Positions 11,323 through 24,080 are shown, counted from the stretch's first letter. The stretch: DNA of 64,000 nt from Amylostereum areolatum (GCA_012932865.1 SAXG01000001.1:1229693-1293692); one strand, 5' to 3'. Translations and numbers: made by a program. Notes: generated from the sequence alone by a model not told the origin.

Positions 11323-13672
11323 ATAGGGGTCGTTGCGCTCTGTAGCTCAAAGAAGGGTTGAGGAAATGGGAAAACTAGTAAAGCTCCGATGGTAGCGACG
11401 CAGCGTCGAAGAGAAAGGAACCTACATAGGCGTCTGCACTCGCAATTGACAGTGGCACTGGTACGTCACATGCTTTACATACTTCTTCCGGAGCTAAGCG
11501 CCACGTGGCACACCCAATCTCACCAAAGTCTCACTGCCACTCAGAGTCAGACTATAGCCAGCACATTCAACCACTCAAAGGCAAACATACCATCCAGAAA
11601 ACCAACGCTGCTTGATTGCAGCCTGGGATTCCGAAGATATAAGTTTACATGAAGACCTGAAGGCTACAGACGACGATGGTAGCAGTCGCGGAGATGGAGA
11701 CGATATACTTACGGTATATAACTGGAGGACGGGAAGCCACACGCGCCAGGTGTGCAAAGTAATCACAACAGCGGTATCACAATGTCTGAATGGCAGTGAA
11801 CGCCCATGGATCAGAGGACCCGTTACGCGCGGTTGTTGAGGAACTTGGAAGAGGCGAAGAAGAGTAAGTAAGTACGCAGAGACATCAGGAAAAACCTCCC
11901 TTACTAAAAATCTACTAATTAGAGGGGGACCTTCCTAATTCCCTGTTCCCGCTGCCAACCTGCAAGGCACTACGTCAACGTAGGTCCCTGTCACCCTTCT
12001 GGCCTCAACTATGTATTTGAAGTGCAAATATGAGGTCAATGTCGACGACGGTGCATCGAAATGTGTACGGGGTTTTGTGAGAATAGAGCCCGTTAGTTCA
12101 CTTTAGGAAGGTCCCCCTCTAACTAGCGCTAATTTGCTGGACTGGGGGAGGGCGAAAATCTCAGTGCCCGCTAAACGTTGAACGTTGAACTTGCGACAAT
12201 ATGGCGCGACATCCGCTGCCTAGGAAAAGCGGGGGGACCTGACCTGAGCGTTAAGGACGGGTTTCAAAGGACCCCAACAACTCGGGTTGGTACAACCGCA
12301 GATAGAGCAACATGATGTCCGGGTGGGCGACAATACTACACGTCTCTCTGCAAGCACGGGGTAGTTCAACTTCCCATCGGAGACGCGGCACGAGTACCTA
12401 TCCCTGCGAAGTGTGAAGGGGAAGAGGGGATAAAGGGGATTCACTGCGAAGAGGATGAAGAGAGAATGTGCGACGCTGAGAAAAAGTAATACACATAGCT
12501 TTTTGCGGCGACGGTGCGGCGTTCTCAGCACCACAGCACGCACGCCAATTGAAACGATCCGTGACTCGTCCGACTAGAATGTAACGTAAGTCTACCTTGA
12601 GAGAAAACAGTTTAGACTCTCCAAATCAAAGTTTGTCCGAGGGACTTACATTTCGAAAACAGTCTCCGTGGCTGACCCAACCAGAAGATAGCCATTCTGG
12701 TTAGAACGGGGCTATTGGCAGTCATTTTAGAGGTCGTTCGTCACCCCCTCCGACATTTTGCGACATGTACTTTGACACGTACTGATTGCGTACGGGCGGG
12801 GGCCTACAAACTATCTCCATATTGTGTATCCATGCATGGAGCACTGAGGAATGACCGGTGACCGGCAAGCTAGACACCAAGTTGAGAAGGTTTGACGAAA
12901 TTGTCTCGTCCGCCTCGGGAAGAGTAACCGATGACAGATGAATGAGTCTACTGCGTTCAACCAACGTTCAACGCTGTTACCTGGCGTAGAAGGCACTGAC
13001 TACCGGGTCACTACGGGTCCTGAGCGAGTCCCATCGTTAGGGTGTTTGTGGAAGCTGGGGTAATGTGGTCGGACGTACTATGTAGCAACGCGCTAGTAGA
13101 GCGGCTGGTTATGTTGACTTGCAAGCACGTGGTCGCGACTGAGGATGTCAAAACTCAAACACGACCCATGCGTTCAGGAACACTCCGGGAACACTCCGCT
13201 GCACTTTTCCTGAGCAACTCACTTTGCCGATTTTGTTCTCCACCACTACCCCCCACTCGTCTCTCGCCTCGACGCCGTTACTTATCTCGACGTCGGTGTC
13301 GGGTTCCGTTTCCAATGAATTTCCACCGCTTTCGAACCTCGCACGTGCTACGAGATCTTGGCCAAGCCCTTAGCCTGACCTGACCACCGCGATAAGTAGA
13401 CCGCAATGAGTCCGAACTTTTTCACATCATGGCCCTGGCGGCCTCACTGTTGACTTGGGTACGCTCATTCGATGTGAATATAGAGTGGTATTTCCCCCGG
13501 GAATCGAAATGCGGGTTGTCGACAGCATGCTTGAGCTGGTAGATGTCTCGGGTCCAGGTGCCGGGTTGAACCTGGTTGAACGGTACGACCAGGGTCTGTT
13601 GTGCGCGAACACGCGGCACAAGAAAGACGACGCGCTGACGTCGAAAAACGCGATAAGGCGTCGCACGATGGG
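11323..13672. other. Large intergenic region containing a MITE
   Basis: About 2.35 kb between the divergent starts of muskelin (minus) and the subtilase (plus). It holds the 198-bp TA-flanked element described separately. Open frames (for example 12220-12543 minus, 11575-11766 minus) have no recognisable motif or splice partner and are not called. Short GTTGAACGTTGAAC repeats lie near 12176-12190. The last kilobase before the subtilase probably carries its regulatory region. Confidence 0.4.
11922..12119. mobile_element. 198-bp MITE with 17-bp perfect terminal inverted repeats, TA-flanked
   Basis: The left end GAGGGGGACCTTCCTAA recurs exactly as the reverse complement at the right end. TA dinucleotides at 11920-11921 and 12120-12121 directly flank the inverted repeats. 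A TA duplication is the signature of Tc1/mariner-type insertion. The interior codes for nothing. Including the flanking TA, 19 bp are identical. Confidence 0.75.
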
Positions 13673-13680
13673 TATAAAAG
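13673..13680 (+). promoter_or_regulatory. TATA box of the subtilase gene
   Basis: TATAAAAG lies about 50 bp upstream of the subtilase ATG (13724). A strong TATA box close to the start suits a highly inducible secreted-enzyme gene. Confidence 0.6.
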
Positions 13681-13723
13681 GCCCTGAGGGAACTTCGTTT
13701 GGCGTTCGAGTCGTTTGCCCATC

Positions 13724-16700
13724 ATGAAGGCCTCTCAGGTATTCGTCCAACTCGCTCTCGCCGGATTGGCCTTCGGGAAGATACCGCTGTCCAGCGTGTC
13801 GCGGAAAACCTCTCTACCCATCGTCCCCAACAAGTTCATTGTGGAGGTAGATAATGAGGCGGACATACCTGGCAAACGGTCATTGGACTCGGTAAGCCGT
13901 TATTCTACGTCCTTTCGCTGATATGCCTCATGCGCCTTTCAGACCAAAACACATGTACTTCGCACTCTTCGCGAACGTGGCGTTGATTTCGAAGTGCACA
14001 ATGAGTACGACTCGCCCGGACTGTTCGTCGGTGCCGCGGTGACCCTTTCCGTGCGCAATGATCCTGTTTCACGCATCCTATCGTCGCTCATGCCATGCCG
14101 TTTTTAGGATTCCAATGTGACCTTTCCCATCTTTTCGACCTCTTACACCTCTGACTCACAACCGCGGGACAGGATGTTTCGAAGCTCTTGGAGACGCCGG
14201 GCGTGAAGGCCATCCGTCAGGTCACAAGGATTCAAGGCCCGAAGTGCGTTAGACAATATTCTGTACAGGACAGGGCCTGCTGACCATTGGCATACAGGCC
14301 GGTGAAAGTACATGTTCTGTCTGGCACCGACGACCCTGAGGTTCCGCCAAGCGCAGAGTCAACACACATTATGACTGTACGTCTTCACTCGCATAGTCTT
14401 GATTTGTTTCTCAGCGATTGGAATAGGGCGTTGACAAACTCCACGCGGAGGGGATTTTTGGTGCTGGTATCAAAATCGGAATGTAAGTATACCTGCGCTT
14501 ACTTTTATGCATGGCCTAACCAGTATCCCCCTAACCAGTATCGACACTGGTGCGTACACAACGGCCCCTTGCAGCGAATCGCTCGTCACACAGAAACAGG
14601 TATCGACTACACTCACCCGGCCCTTGGTGGCGCCTTCGGCCCTGGCAACAAGGTTGTTGGTGGCTATGATCTCGTCGGTGATAACTACGATGGTACGAAT
14701 ACACCTGTGCCGGACGATGATCCATTGGACCAGTGTGCCGGTGCGTTTCCGGCTTCCTTTCATATGTGGCATCATTGCTAACATTCTACAGGTCATGGTA
14801 CACATGTTGCGGTGCGAGAATTTTGTCCGTCATTGTTAGCATGATTCCATGCTAAAGCGGGTTTGGACACCAGGGTATCATCGGCGCCAACCCAGGTAAT
14901 CCATTCAATATCAGCGGTGTTGCGTATAAGGCATCTTTGTCAAGTTATCGTGTCTTCGGATGTGCGAAAGGCGCAACTGTCACCGATGATGGTACGTCTT
15001 CGTACGTGTTAGGGTCGTTCCAGATTTGACCTCCGTGTAGTTCTCGTTGAAGCATTGCTTCGCGGTGCAAAAGATGGCCAGGACATATTAACATTGTCGA
15101 TCGGAGGCCCTGACGGTTGGACCGAAAGTTCATCTTCCGTGGTAGCCAGCCGGATCGCTGCCAGTGGCAAGGTCGTAACGATTGCCGCTGGAAATGAGGG
15201 TTCAAGCGGTTCTTGGTATTCGTCAAGCCCTTCGAATGGAATCAATGCCATCTCTGTGGCTAGTGTAGAAAAGTCGGTGCCATTTTACACTATATCCTCA
15301 TTTCATAGTTGACGATTCTTCATATCCAGTACTGTTGTTCCGCTGCAAAATTTGACTGTGCAAGGAGTTGAACACGACCCGATCACTTACTTCGCCACCT
15401 TCCCGTTGCCCATCCCTGGCTCGTGGCCGATCTATGCCACGTCGAATGACACTACCGTGGCCAACGATGCTTGTGACGCCCTTCCTGATAGCACCCCCGA
15501 CTTATCATCTTTCGCCGTCGTCGTTCGTCGCGGTAGCTGCACTTTCGTACGTGCCTTCTGCTGCCATATATGTGACGAGTATCAATCCTATTCCCTATGC
15601 AGGTTCAAAAACTTACCAACATCGCCGCCAAAGGAGGCAACGTTGTCTTAATCTACGAGTGGGTGGAATTAAGCATGCTAAAAGAACCTGAGTTCAACCT
15701 AGTTTTTCAGCAATGGTGGAGGATTCAGTTCCATCACCACCGGCGATTTTACCAACTCTACATTCATCCAGGCAGCAGATGGAGCATTCGTACGCCTCTG
15801 TGTCACTTCTGTCATGCTCCTTATATTCACGTCTGCTTTTCAAGCTTGCGTCGACTTACGCTGCAGGGAAGGCTATTTCCATTTCCTTCCCCCAAACTGG
15901 CGGATCGACCAACTTCCCTAACCCGACTGGGGGTCTGGTCTCCGACTTCAGCACGTACGGGCCCTCCAACGACATGTACTTCAAGCCTGCTCTTGCTGCT
16001 CCCGGCGGAAACATCATTTCTACCATCCCTGTCGCATTGGGTTCATATGCTGTAGAGTCCGGGACGTCCATGGCTACTCCTTTCATGGCTGGAAGCGCCG
16101 CTCTTTTGCTGTCAGTCCAAGGGACGTCCAAGCAAGTCTCTACCTCGGTCCGCGATCTCTTCCAAACTACCGCGCAGCGTGTCGCCTCGTCCCACACGGA
16201 TGCAGACCCACTCCAAACTCTCACCCAACAAGGTGCTGGCCTTATCAATGTCTACAAGGCGCTTCACACCAAGACTATCGTTTCTCCTGGACAACTTTTG
16301 CTTAATGATACTGCCAACTACCGCGGCGTGTAAGTTTGTCGCGACCCTCCGCCATTTACTTGTACTGACTCCCTATACGGTGTGCTAGTCAAACTTTCAC
16401 CGTTCGCAACACCGACAAGACATGGAAAGCGTATAATTTGACGCATGTTCCCGCCGGAACCGCTGTCACTGTAACTGCCGTGAGTAAAGACCCTTCCTTG
16501 CTTCATGAGTGTCCCCTGACATATAATTCCAAGGGCGGTATTTACCCTGCGGTGGGACCGGTGCCATTGTCTGCCAACTACGCAACCGTCAAACTCAGCT
16601 CGAAGGCGTTCACATTGTTCCCCGGGCAAAGCAAGACGATCGTGGCGTTTATCGAGCCGCCCACCGGTATCGACAAATCAACGTACCCCGTCTTCTCCGG

Positions 16701-17394
16701 TTTCATCGAAATCGCCAGTGGGACCGAAACCACACACGTTTCATATCTGGGCCTTGCGGCGTCATTGAAGGATAAGCAGATCCTCGACCACAGCGATGAA
16801 ATATTCGGGGTTCCGATTCCCGCGGTTCTCAACTCTGCTGGAAATGCGCAGACCAACGCCACGAACTACACTTTCAAGGGGGACGACTTCCCCACCGTTC
16901 TGGCATAGTGCGTCGTATACGCTGTACTCACGGTTCGTTTACTAACGGGCCACATGCAGCCTAGCCTTCGGTACCCCGGTTTTCCGCGTCGATGTGGTCA
17001 AGCCTGACATCAAATTCAATGGCACACTCAATACTCGCGATGTCGAGGAGCGTGGCGTCCTTCGACCCTCGGTTCTTCTCCTTCCCGCACAAGAACACGT
17101 TTGCACAGGTCGCGATCGTCGGCGCTCTGTCCGAGACGGACTTCCTGTCCCGCAGCACCTCTTCCGATGTACGTTTCCTCCGTCATCGTCGCGCGTCCAT
17201 ACCTCTGAACTTGACGCTTGCAGGGCGGCTACGTCACCCTGGCGTTCAACTCTGCCCAGTTTGCGAATGGCACGGCCATCCCCGACGGGTCGTACCGCTT
17301 CTTGGTTCGCGCGCTCAAGGTTACGGGCGATGTCACCAAGGAGGCTGACTATGAGAGCTGGCTGAGCCCAGTCATTGGAGTCAAAACTGCTTGA
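13724..17394 (+). CDS. Secreted subtilisin-like serine protease (S8) with PA domain
   Basis: The protein starts with a signal peptide ([13 protein letters not shown]), followed by a propeptide of the I9 type ([15 protein letters not shown] to [11 protein letters not shown]). The S8 catalytic triad is complete: Asp in the IDTG exon junction around 14540-14610, His in GHGTHVA across the intron near 14740-14790, and Ser in [12 protein letters not shown] (about 16057-16092). The oxyanion-hole region is [10 protein letters not shown] (about 15181). A protease-associated insert follows the His region ([14 protein letters not shown] to [13 protein letters not shown], about 15400-15550). The C-terminal third is beta-rich and resembles the Fn3-like domain of minor extracellular protease Vpr and C5a-peptidase-type subtilases. 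Some twelve short introns interrupt it. It is expected to be extracellular and to degrade protein. A TATA box lies just upstream. Confidence 0.9.
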
Positions 17395-18087
17395 ACGTGC
17401 GGTCGTGTGGTACTACCTAAAACTCACCCACACTTTCTTCCCTTGGGTTTTACGTGTACATTATTTACGCATAATCTTGGACACTTCTAACTCGTGGCAC
17501 CTTCCGGACTGTATCGAGTACCATTTGTACAACTGTCTGTCATTACCATCCCTCTGTCCTTACCATCCTTCTCTGTCCTTGCCATCCCTCTCTGTCCTTA
17601 CCAATATATACCAATCCTTTACCCTGATTCCGTTGATGTTGTTGAACACAGGAGTCCTTCTGTAGGTTTAAACAGATTGGCTTGGCGGGCACTTCAGAAA
17701 GAACAGAATGAGGAGAGTGAAGAGTTTGACACAGGGGTAGCTACATATACAAAAATGGGGGATGCAAGAACAGCACAGGAGCGGATTGCACGACACAGCT
17801 TTGTAGAGGTTTCACAGGAAATTGTTTCGACTAAGCCATACACGCGATGCTACAGGTCTGAAGAGGAATAAAAAGGGAAACAGTGACTGGGGACCGAAAG
17901 GGGATGCGAGAACGTTCAGAAACACAAGCAGAAAGGAAAGAAAAACTGGCTCAAGCTAAACAGAATAAGCAATAATGAATTCAACAAAAGACAGCGAGGG
18001 GAAGGGAGTAAGGACAGGGGTCCGTGAGAGAAAGAAAGAAACTGCAGATCCACACACACAACGAAAGGCAGAATAGAAGTCCGGGCC
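17395..18087. other. Convergent intergenic region
   Basis: The shared 3' region of the subtilase (plus) and CCR4 (minus). It contains the pyrimidine-rich tandem repeat at 17543-17602 and otherwise nothing I can assign. The purine-rich plus strand at 17880-18080 is a pyrimidine-rich tract on the CCR4 strand, consistent with its 3' UTR. Confidence 0.4.
17543..17602 (+). repeat. Three-copy pyrimidine-rich tandem repeat
   Basis: About 19-bp units of the form TACCATCCTTCTCTGTCCT repeat three times with small changes; the first unit is 17 bp. A diverged ACCAATCCTT follows. It lies about 150 bp after the subtilase stop codon, so it is probably transcribed in its 3' UTR. Confidence 0.6.
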
Positions 18088-20461
18088 TTACGTTGGGAAA
18101 ATAGGAGGGGGTCGGGGTGCTTGAGGATCTCGTGGGGGCTTGACGCGAAATTCGCCGAGAATATAGATATGACTACGGATTCAAAGATCAGCGTCGGACA
18201 GCGAAAGCCAGGTCTAACCACATACTCGGATGGATTGTGCGCGTCTGGGAAGCCGACCGCCTTTTCCAGATATCCTTTGTCCACCTCCCCTAATACCGCA
18301 TTCACCGCCAGGTTCGCCGTCGAGTACCAGATGTAGTCGAGGGAACCTTGGAAACTTGGGGTGTAATTGGTCAACGGGAGTTCCCCGACACCTGCGTACG
18401 CGCTCTTGAGGCCAAATCGGTGCTTCAGCCCATCGGTGGTGTATCTCCCGTACGTGTGAGACATGAAGTCCGGATGATCATGGGCAAGGGTGCCATTTGA
18501 CAGGTACTCGTACACGCCGCTGTCGGGCACCGAATTATAATCACCGCAAATGATCAAGGGTATCTTCGTGCCATCCGAGTACGTGGGTGGTGGACGCTGA
18601 GCTGGTTCATTGTCCCCATGAGCGGGCTGGGGAGGGCGAGGAGGATATTTGGCGAAGTTGTTGGCGATCTTTTCGACCTCATCCACGAGAAGGGCAACTT
18701 GGACCAGCTTCACGTCACAGTATTGGGGATCCCAGTGCACGTGTGCGTTGGCGATGATGTAGCGGGTTCCCGATTCGCGGTTCTCGAACAAGCAGACCAC
18801 TGCGATATGATCTTTAACCAGTACGCGGTTGAACAGGTCGTCGGTCTTCCGCATGTCGGAACGTTGCATAGCTACGGCGCTGAAGTCGACGAGATGTTTC
18901 TCCACCAGTTGATACCTGGATCTGAATCAGCCTACTATTCGAAGTCACCCAGAAGGCCACGCACTTGGACTTCTTGAAAAACGTCGCACATCCGTCTACC
19001 ATCCGACTATCCGACTCATTCATTGTCTTGTATCGTGACTTCGGCCAATACACCCCTTCGTACCCCTTTTCCTCTAAGAGGCCCACGAAATACTCCTTGT
19101 ATTGCCCTTGGTCGACTTCTTGCAGGCACAAGAAATCCGCGTCATGCCTGGTGATGTCCCTCGCGATGAGTCCTTTGCGATAATCCCATGCTAGGGCCCA
19201 CGATGGAGTATAGCCATAGAGACGCTCTGTAGCGGCCTTTTCACATAGGACGTTATAGCAGAGAACAGAGAAGGTTTCCAGGTTTGGATCAGCCTGCATT
19301 CCTTCACGTTCCGCGGGGGTCGTAAGATGCACCCAGGCGCGCGCTGGTGGTTGGGGTGGTATTGGGCACGAGTCGCGAAGGAAAGATATAAGAGCAGGAG
19401 TGCCTTCTTTCTTCACAATTGATTTTAAAGACGCATCGATGGGGTTGCCTTCGATGCCTAGTGTTCGGAGTTGATGAAGCGTGCCGAGCTCGGGAGGAAT
19501 GGTGGAGATGTGATTGTCGAAGAGGTAAAGCTCCTTTAGATGGGTCAACAGACCGAGTTCTGGAGGCACGGTCGTGAGAGTATTCCCGGACAAATCAAGG
19601 ACTTCGAGGTGTTTGAGCTTCGAAATCTCCTTGGGGATGGAGCTGAGGGCGTTGTGGTTGAGGAAGAGGTTGAGGAGGAATGTGAAGGAAAAAAGCCCAG
19701 AGGTCGCGGGAAGGTTCTTGATCTGCACTCCACCCATGTCCAGCGAGGTCCATGTGTTGGTGGTTGGCCTTACGGTGTATGGACGAGCGATCGGTCCCAC
19801 AGTCGATGAAGGATGATTAGCATTGGCGGCTGCAGTCTTGGGCGAAGGGTGTGTGGTGTTTTCCAGCAACGCCGGACTCCCTCCATCTTTGGTCGGGCCG
19901 TTCGGTTCTGGTGGTGGTTTGTTTGGGTTGGTTATAGGAATCGCGGATTTGGGGACGGTACGGGAGGCCATTGCATTGGCGCGAGCTCTATGATGCGGCG
20001 AGCGGGACGCACGTATCATCTGAAGGGGAAATAAAACGTGACGGATAAGCGAAGGTGAAGTGGAGGGACGGAGAGTTGAGAGTAAACGCAGGAGTGCGAA
20101 CAAGAACGAAACATACATCGTACTTCATCATCTGCTGTTGCCAATGAGGAGTTTGGATCTGGCCGGGGACACTGCTGGGAGAATCTTGGGCCATACCGAC
20201 AGGCTGTCCGTGCACGTTGACGCCAACACCGTTTTGGGGTGGCGAGGGATAGTGAGCGACGGAGTTCTGGTGGTGGTGCATGGGGGGCATGTGGTGAGGA
20301 AGGTGGCCGACTCCGTTGGCGTACAAATTATAGGCGGGGGAAGGTGGTGGCGGATGTGCACCGAAGCCAGTGTGGGCATGGGCTCGTCCTGGCCATGGGG
20401 ACTGGTCGGGATGGGAAGAGAGTTTGTGGGCGATGCCCGGGGATTGCTGAGGATAGTACAT
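18088..20461 (-). CDS. CCR4: CCR4 deadenylase: LRR plus EEP nuclease, CCR4-NOT complex
   Basis: The start is the ATG at 20461 and the stop is TAA 18088-18090, after a last intron whose join gives PSDHIYILGEFRVKPP. The protein has a Pro/His-rich N-terminus (MHHHQ, PPPPSP), then leucine-rich repeats (LKHLEVLDLSGNTLTTVP, LKELYLFDNHISTIP, about 19480-19640). The C-terminal exonuclease-endonuclease-phosphatase domain has the expected catalytic residues: Asn in SVLCYNVLCE, Glu in LCLQEVDQGQY, Asp and Asn in ICGDYNSVPDSG and His in the terminal SDH. This is the canonical Ccr4/CNOT6 layout: a poly(A)-specific 3' exonuclease that shortens mRNA tails, with the LRR binding Caf1. Few introns are present. 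It is divergent from the mevalonate decarboxylase gene. Confidence 0.93.
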
Positions 20462-20993
20462 CGCATCTGGCGGGGGGAGAAAGTCGCGTGCACTGATCTT
20501 TAGGCGACGCGATCCTCTGACCTCTGGACGCGGTAGTGTGAATGAAGGGCGTGCGCGTACGCCGGGGAGAAAGGCGGCGATGGAGAAAGAAAGAGGGGAC
20601 AGCAAAGGAAGACAGAGAGTGTGATGGTTGAGAGGAGAAACGGCGTCGAGGGCGAGATAGGACGTGGATGACCGTCGTGGTCGTCGTGCAAGGCGTTCTC
20701 CAACCGGCTGTGGTCGCTGTTCGACCCGACTGGAAAGATCTCCACACTGCCCGCCCAGTCACGCTACGTCGTCGGTCACCCCCGTGACTCGGACCGTGAC
20801 CGAGATGCCTTGCTGAGTCAGCAAAGCCGGCGCGGATTAACGCGCCCGCCGCCCGTTGGCCCGGAGCCGTTCCAAGGCCGTTCACTTACGATCTTTGCGC
20901 TCTACTCGCATCCGCTCTCCGGAGGCGTCTCCGCCTATTTCTACCCCTCCTCACACCACTTTTCTTCATTTTCTTCCCTCTTCCCCTCCAGCC
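20462..20993. other. Divergent promoter region of CCR4 and MVD
   Basis: About 530 bp between two start codons on opposite strands. A CT-rich stretch at 20940-20992 leads straight into the MVD start, typical of a fungal 5' leader. No TATA box is evident. Confidence 0.4.
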
Positions 20994-22317
20994 ATGGCCG
21001 TATACCAAGCCACCGTCTCTGCCCCCGTCAACATCGCTTGCATCAAGTGCGTCTTTCACTCCTCCCTCTCCCTGCCTCCATCCACTCACGCGTACCGCTC
21101 ACAGGTACTGGGGAAAGCGCGACACCAAACTCATCCTGCCTACCAACTCCTCCCTCTCTGTTACTCTCGATCAAGATCATCTGCGATCTACCACCACCTC
21201 CCGCGCCGACCCCTCGTTTGAGAAAGACAGGCTTTGGTTGAATGGCATCGAAGAATCTATTGCCGAGGACGGTCGAATGGCGACCTGCATCCGCGAGATG
21301 AAGCGATTGAGACATCAAGTCGAAGAGAAGAACCCCAACGAACCCAAGGTGCCCTTGTTTCCCCTCCCTTTGTCCCTATGTGTGCCAACGCTCCTTAGCT
21401 TTCCACATTCCCCGTCCACATCTGTTCTCGCAACAACTTTCCGACCGCCGCGGGCTTAGCGTCCTCGGCCTCCGGCTTTGCCGCCCTCGTCGCTTCCCTT
21501 GCTGCCCTCTACGCGCTTCCCGCCTCTCCGTCCGCCCTTTCCCTCATCGCACGTCAAGGTTCCGGCTCCGCGTGTCGGTCCCTTTTCGGAGGCTTCGTCG
21601 CTTGGGAGCAGGGCGTTGCCGCCGACGGCTCCGATTCGCTTGCGATTGAGGTCGCTCCCCGCGAGCATTGGCCAGACATCCATGCTCTCATCTGCGTCGT
21701 CTCCGATGACAAGAAAGGCACCTCCTCCACGTCCGGGATGCAGCGCACGGTCGAAACTTCCCCGCTACTCCAACACCGCATCAAACACGTTGTGCCCGCA
21801 CGCATGAATGCGATCAAGAAGGCCATCCTTGACAAGGACTTCGATTCTTTCGCACGCATCACCATGCAAGACTCGAACCAGTTTCATGCTGTCGCACTTG
21901 ACACGGACCCTCCGATCTTCTACATGAACGACGTCAGCCGTTCCATTATCGCGCTCATCACCGAGTACAACCGTGTCTCCGTCGCGAACGGCGGCAAGAT
22001 CAAGGCAGGCCTACACGTACGATGCCGGACCCAACGCCGTCATCTATGCGCCGAAAGAAAACCTCAAGGAGATCGTGGAGCTCATCGTCAAATACTTTCC
22101 CCAAGCTGAACCTTTCAAGGACCCATTCTCGCTTTTCGGATCCGCTGGGGTTGGAGAAGGGAAGGTCGTCTCCGGATTCAATCCCAACGTTGCCAAGCAG
22201 TTTGGTGTTGGTGCCGTGAAGAACCTCATCCACACCCGTGTCGGTGACGGTCCTCGTAAACTCGGGGAGGAGGAGACGTTGCTTAGTGCAGAGGGGCTTC
22301 CGATAATTCTCGCATGA
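20994..22317 (+). CDS. MVD1: Diphosphomevalonate decarboxylase
   Basis: It converts mevalonate 5-diphosphate to isopentenyl diphosphate using ATP, a step of ergosterol synthesis (ERG19 in yeast). The N-terminus reads [11 protein letters not shown], then, after the 21047-21104 intron, [18 protein letters not shown], the GHMP-kinase substrate-binding segment. After a second intron comes the ATP-loop motif [19 protein letters not shown] (about 21432-21490). The active-site Ser/Asp region is [18 protein letters not shown]. The third GHMP motif, [14 protein letters not shown] (about 22012), is in a different frame from the preceding exon: one extra base at GG 22008-22009 separates them and no intron can explain it. 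Length and all other motifs are normal, so I treat it as one gene with a probable sequence error rather than a pseudogene. Confidence 0.9.
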
Positions 22318-22733
22318 CTGTATTTCTAGACCATAATTTGCTTTGATATCTCAAAGGAATAAGTATACGACCTCCAATTCTAGTAACTTACCAGCAAACG
22401 CGCAACCCGACGCGACGCGCATTCCTTCGCAAAGAGATCATGTGATGATCGAGTCGCGATCACGTCGACATACGATTCCCGCACACGTACGCTGTGAGTC
22501 TTTCGTTAAAAGGTGGTGTTATAGGTCAGTCTGCGCTGTCCTCCATACGGTGTTGTTGACATTTTGGACTTTCAGCCCGCTTAGGCTGCAAAAATGACCA
22601 TTCGGTGGACCGTGGATGTGGGGTCCCCTCAGTAGTCAGCGGCGGATGCATTCTCCCAAGGTCGATTTATAATAATCCCACCGATCCCAAGCACTTCGCG
22701 GCACCTGACGAATTCTCGACAGTTCCCTGTGCC
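22318..22733. other. Intergenic region upstream of OYE-1
   Basis: It carries the 3' end of MVD and the promoter of the first Old Yellow Enzyme gene. Apart from the TATA box I see nothing specific. Confidence 0.35.
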
Positions 22734-22739
22734 TATAAA
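22734..22739 (+). promoter_or_regulatory. TATA box of OYE paralogue 1
   Basis: TATAAA in the context GCCTATAAAGG, 79 bp before the ATG. The same decamer is found at the matching place before paralogue 2, so promoter and gene were duplicated together. Confidence 0.6.
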
Positions 22740-22812
22740 GGTGGATCAGGCTCGGAAGTCGTGGCCTTACTTTTTTCACCTCTTATCTCACACTTTCCAC
22801 CGTCTTTTCCCC

Positions 22813-24080
22813 ATGACTGTCTCCGATCCCTTACTCTTCCAGCCCATCCAGGTTGGAGAGATCACTCTCCAGCATCGCGTGGTCACGGCTCCTCTGACAC
22901 GGTTCAGAGCAAACGCGACCCATGCGATGGGCGATCTGAACAAAACCTACTACGAGCAACGTGCGCACACGCCCGGTACTCTCATCATCACGGAGGCCAC
23001 GGTCGTAGCCCCAGAGGTGGGAGGCTACCCCGGCGTTCCAGGTATCTGGACGGAGGAACACATTGCTGGATGGAAACCCGTACGTTCTCCAACCTGGCTG
23101 GCCCCGCCGTAGCAACTCACACACGCTGCCGATATTTAGATTGTTGATGCAGTCCATGCAAAGGGCTCCTACATCTACTTACAGCTTTGGGCCATTGGGC
23201 GTACGGCGATGCCTGATGTGCTGAAGGCTGATGGTGTGGACTACACAGGCGTCAGCAATCTACCCCCACCGGGAAGCGACCGCTCTCCTCGTCCCCTGTC
23301 AAAGGACGATCTCAAGCGTATCGTGGATCTGTTCACTGTCGCTGCGAAAAACGCGGTCGAGCGCGCGGGCTTCGACGGCGTGGAAATCCACTCCGCCAAC
23401 GGCTATCTCTTGGACACGTTCCTGCAGACCAATTCGAACAACCGCACGGACGAGTATGGTGGCTCGATAGAGAACCGCCTCCGGTTCCCTTTGGAAGTGA
23501 TCGACGCCGTGGTGAAGGCCGTCGGGGAGAAGAAAGTCGCAATCCGCATATCCCCTTGGTCCTCATTCCAGGGTACGTGACAGTAATGTTCTTGTTGAAA
23601 TGAGCCTTTCCTGATCGATAGACAGGCATGCGAATGCCTGACCCTATTCCGACCTTCAGCGCGTACGTCACCCGCATTGGCGACACCTGGCCACAGCTCG
23701 CATATCTCCACGTCGTGGAGCCCCGTATTAGCGGGGGGTTTGATGCCGAAGGAACAGAGGGCGAGAGTAATGACTTCATTCGCGAGATATGGGGAAGTCG
23801 ACCCCTTACGCTCGCCGGTGGATACACTCGCCAGAGCGGTTTGGACACGGCGGAAAAGACAGGCGCACTCATCGCGTATGGCCGTTTGTTCGTCTCAAAC
23901 GTGCGCACATTTGTTTTTTGTTCTCCCCGGATACGAGCTAATAAGATCCTCTCTGTGCAGCCCGACCTCGTTCATCGTCTGCGGAACGATCTTTCTTTGA
24001 ACAAGCCTAATCGCGATACGTTTTATACCCCAGGTCCTGGAGGTTACACCGATTATCCTTTCGCCGAAACTAAAGAGTAG
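22813..24080 (+). CDS. Old Yellow Enzyme family NADH:flavin oxidoreductase, paralogue 1
   Basis: A four-exon gene for an FMN-dependent TIM-barrel ene-reductase that reduces activated C=C bonds with NAD(P)H. The N-terminus LLFQPIQVGEITLQHRVV and TAPLTRFRAN is the classic OYE opening. The substrate-binding and proton-donor motif HSANGYLLDTFLQ (His, Asn and Tyr of the OYE1 H191/N194/Y196 set) lies at about 23389, followed by NNRTDEYGGSIENR. The FMN-phosphate region is LTLAGGYT and GRLFVSNPDLVHRL, across the last intron. It ends with the typical YTDYPFAE. Introns lie at about 23080-23140, 23573-23626 and 23901-23960. No targeting signal is seen. The physiological substrate is unknown; fungal members act in detoxification or secondary metabolism. 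Confidence 0.92.

Noticed and set aside
12220..12543. Open frame of 107 codons, minus strand
   Set aside because: No recognisable motif and no exon partner in an otherwise non-coding, transposon-containing interval.
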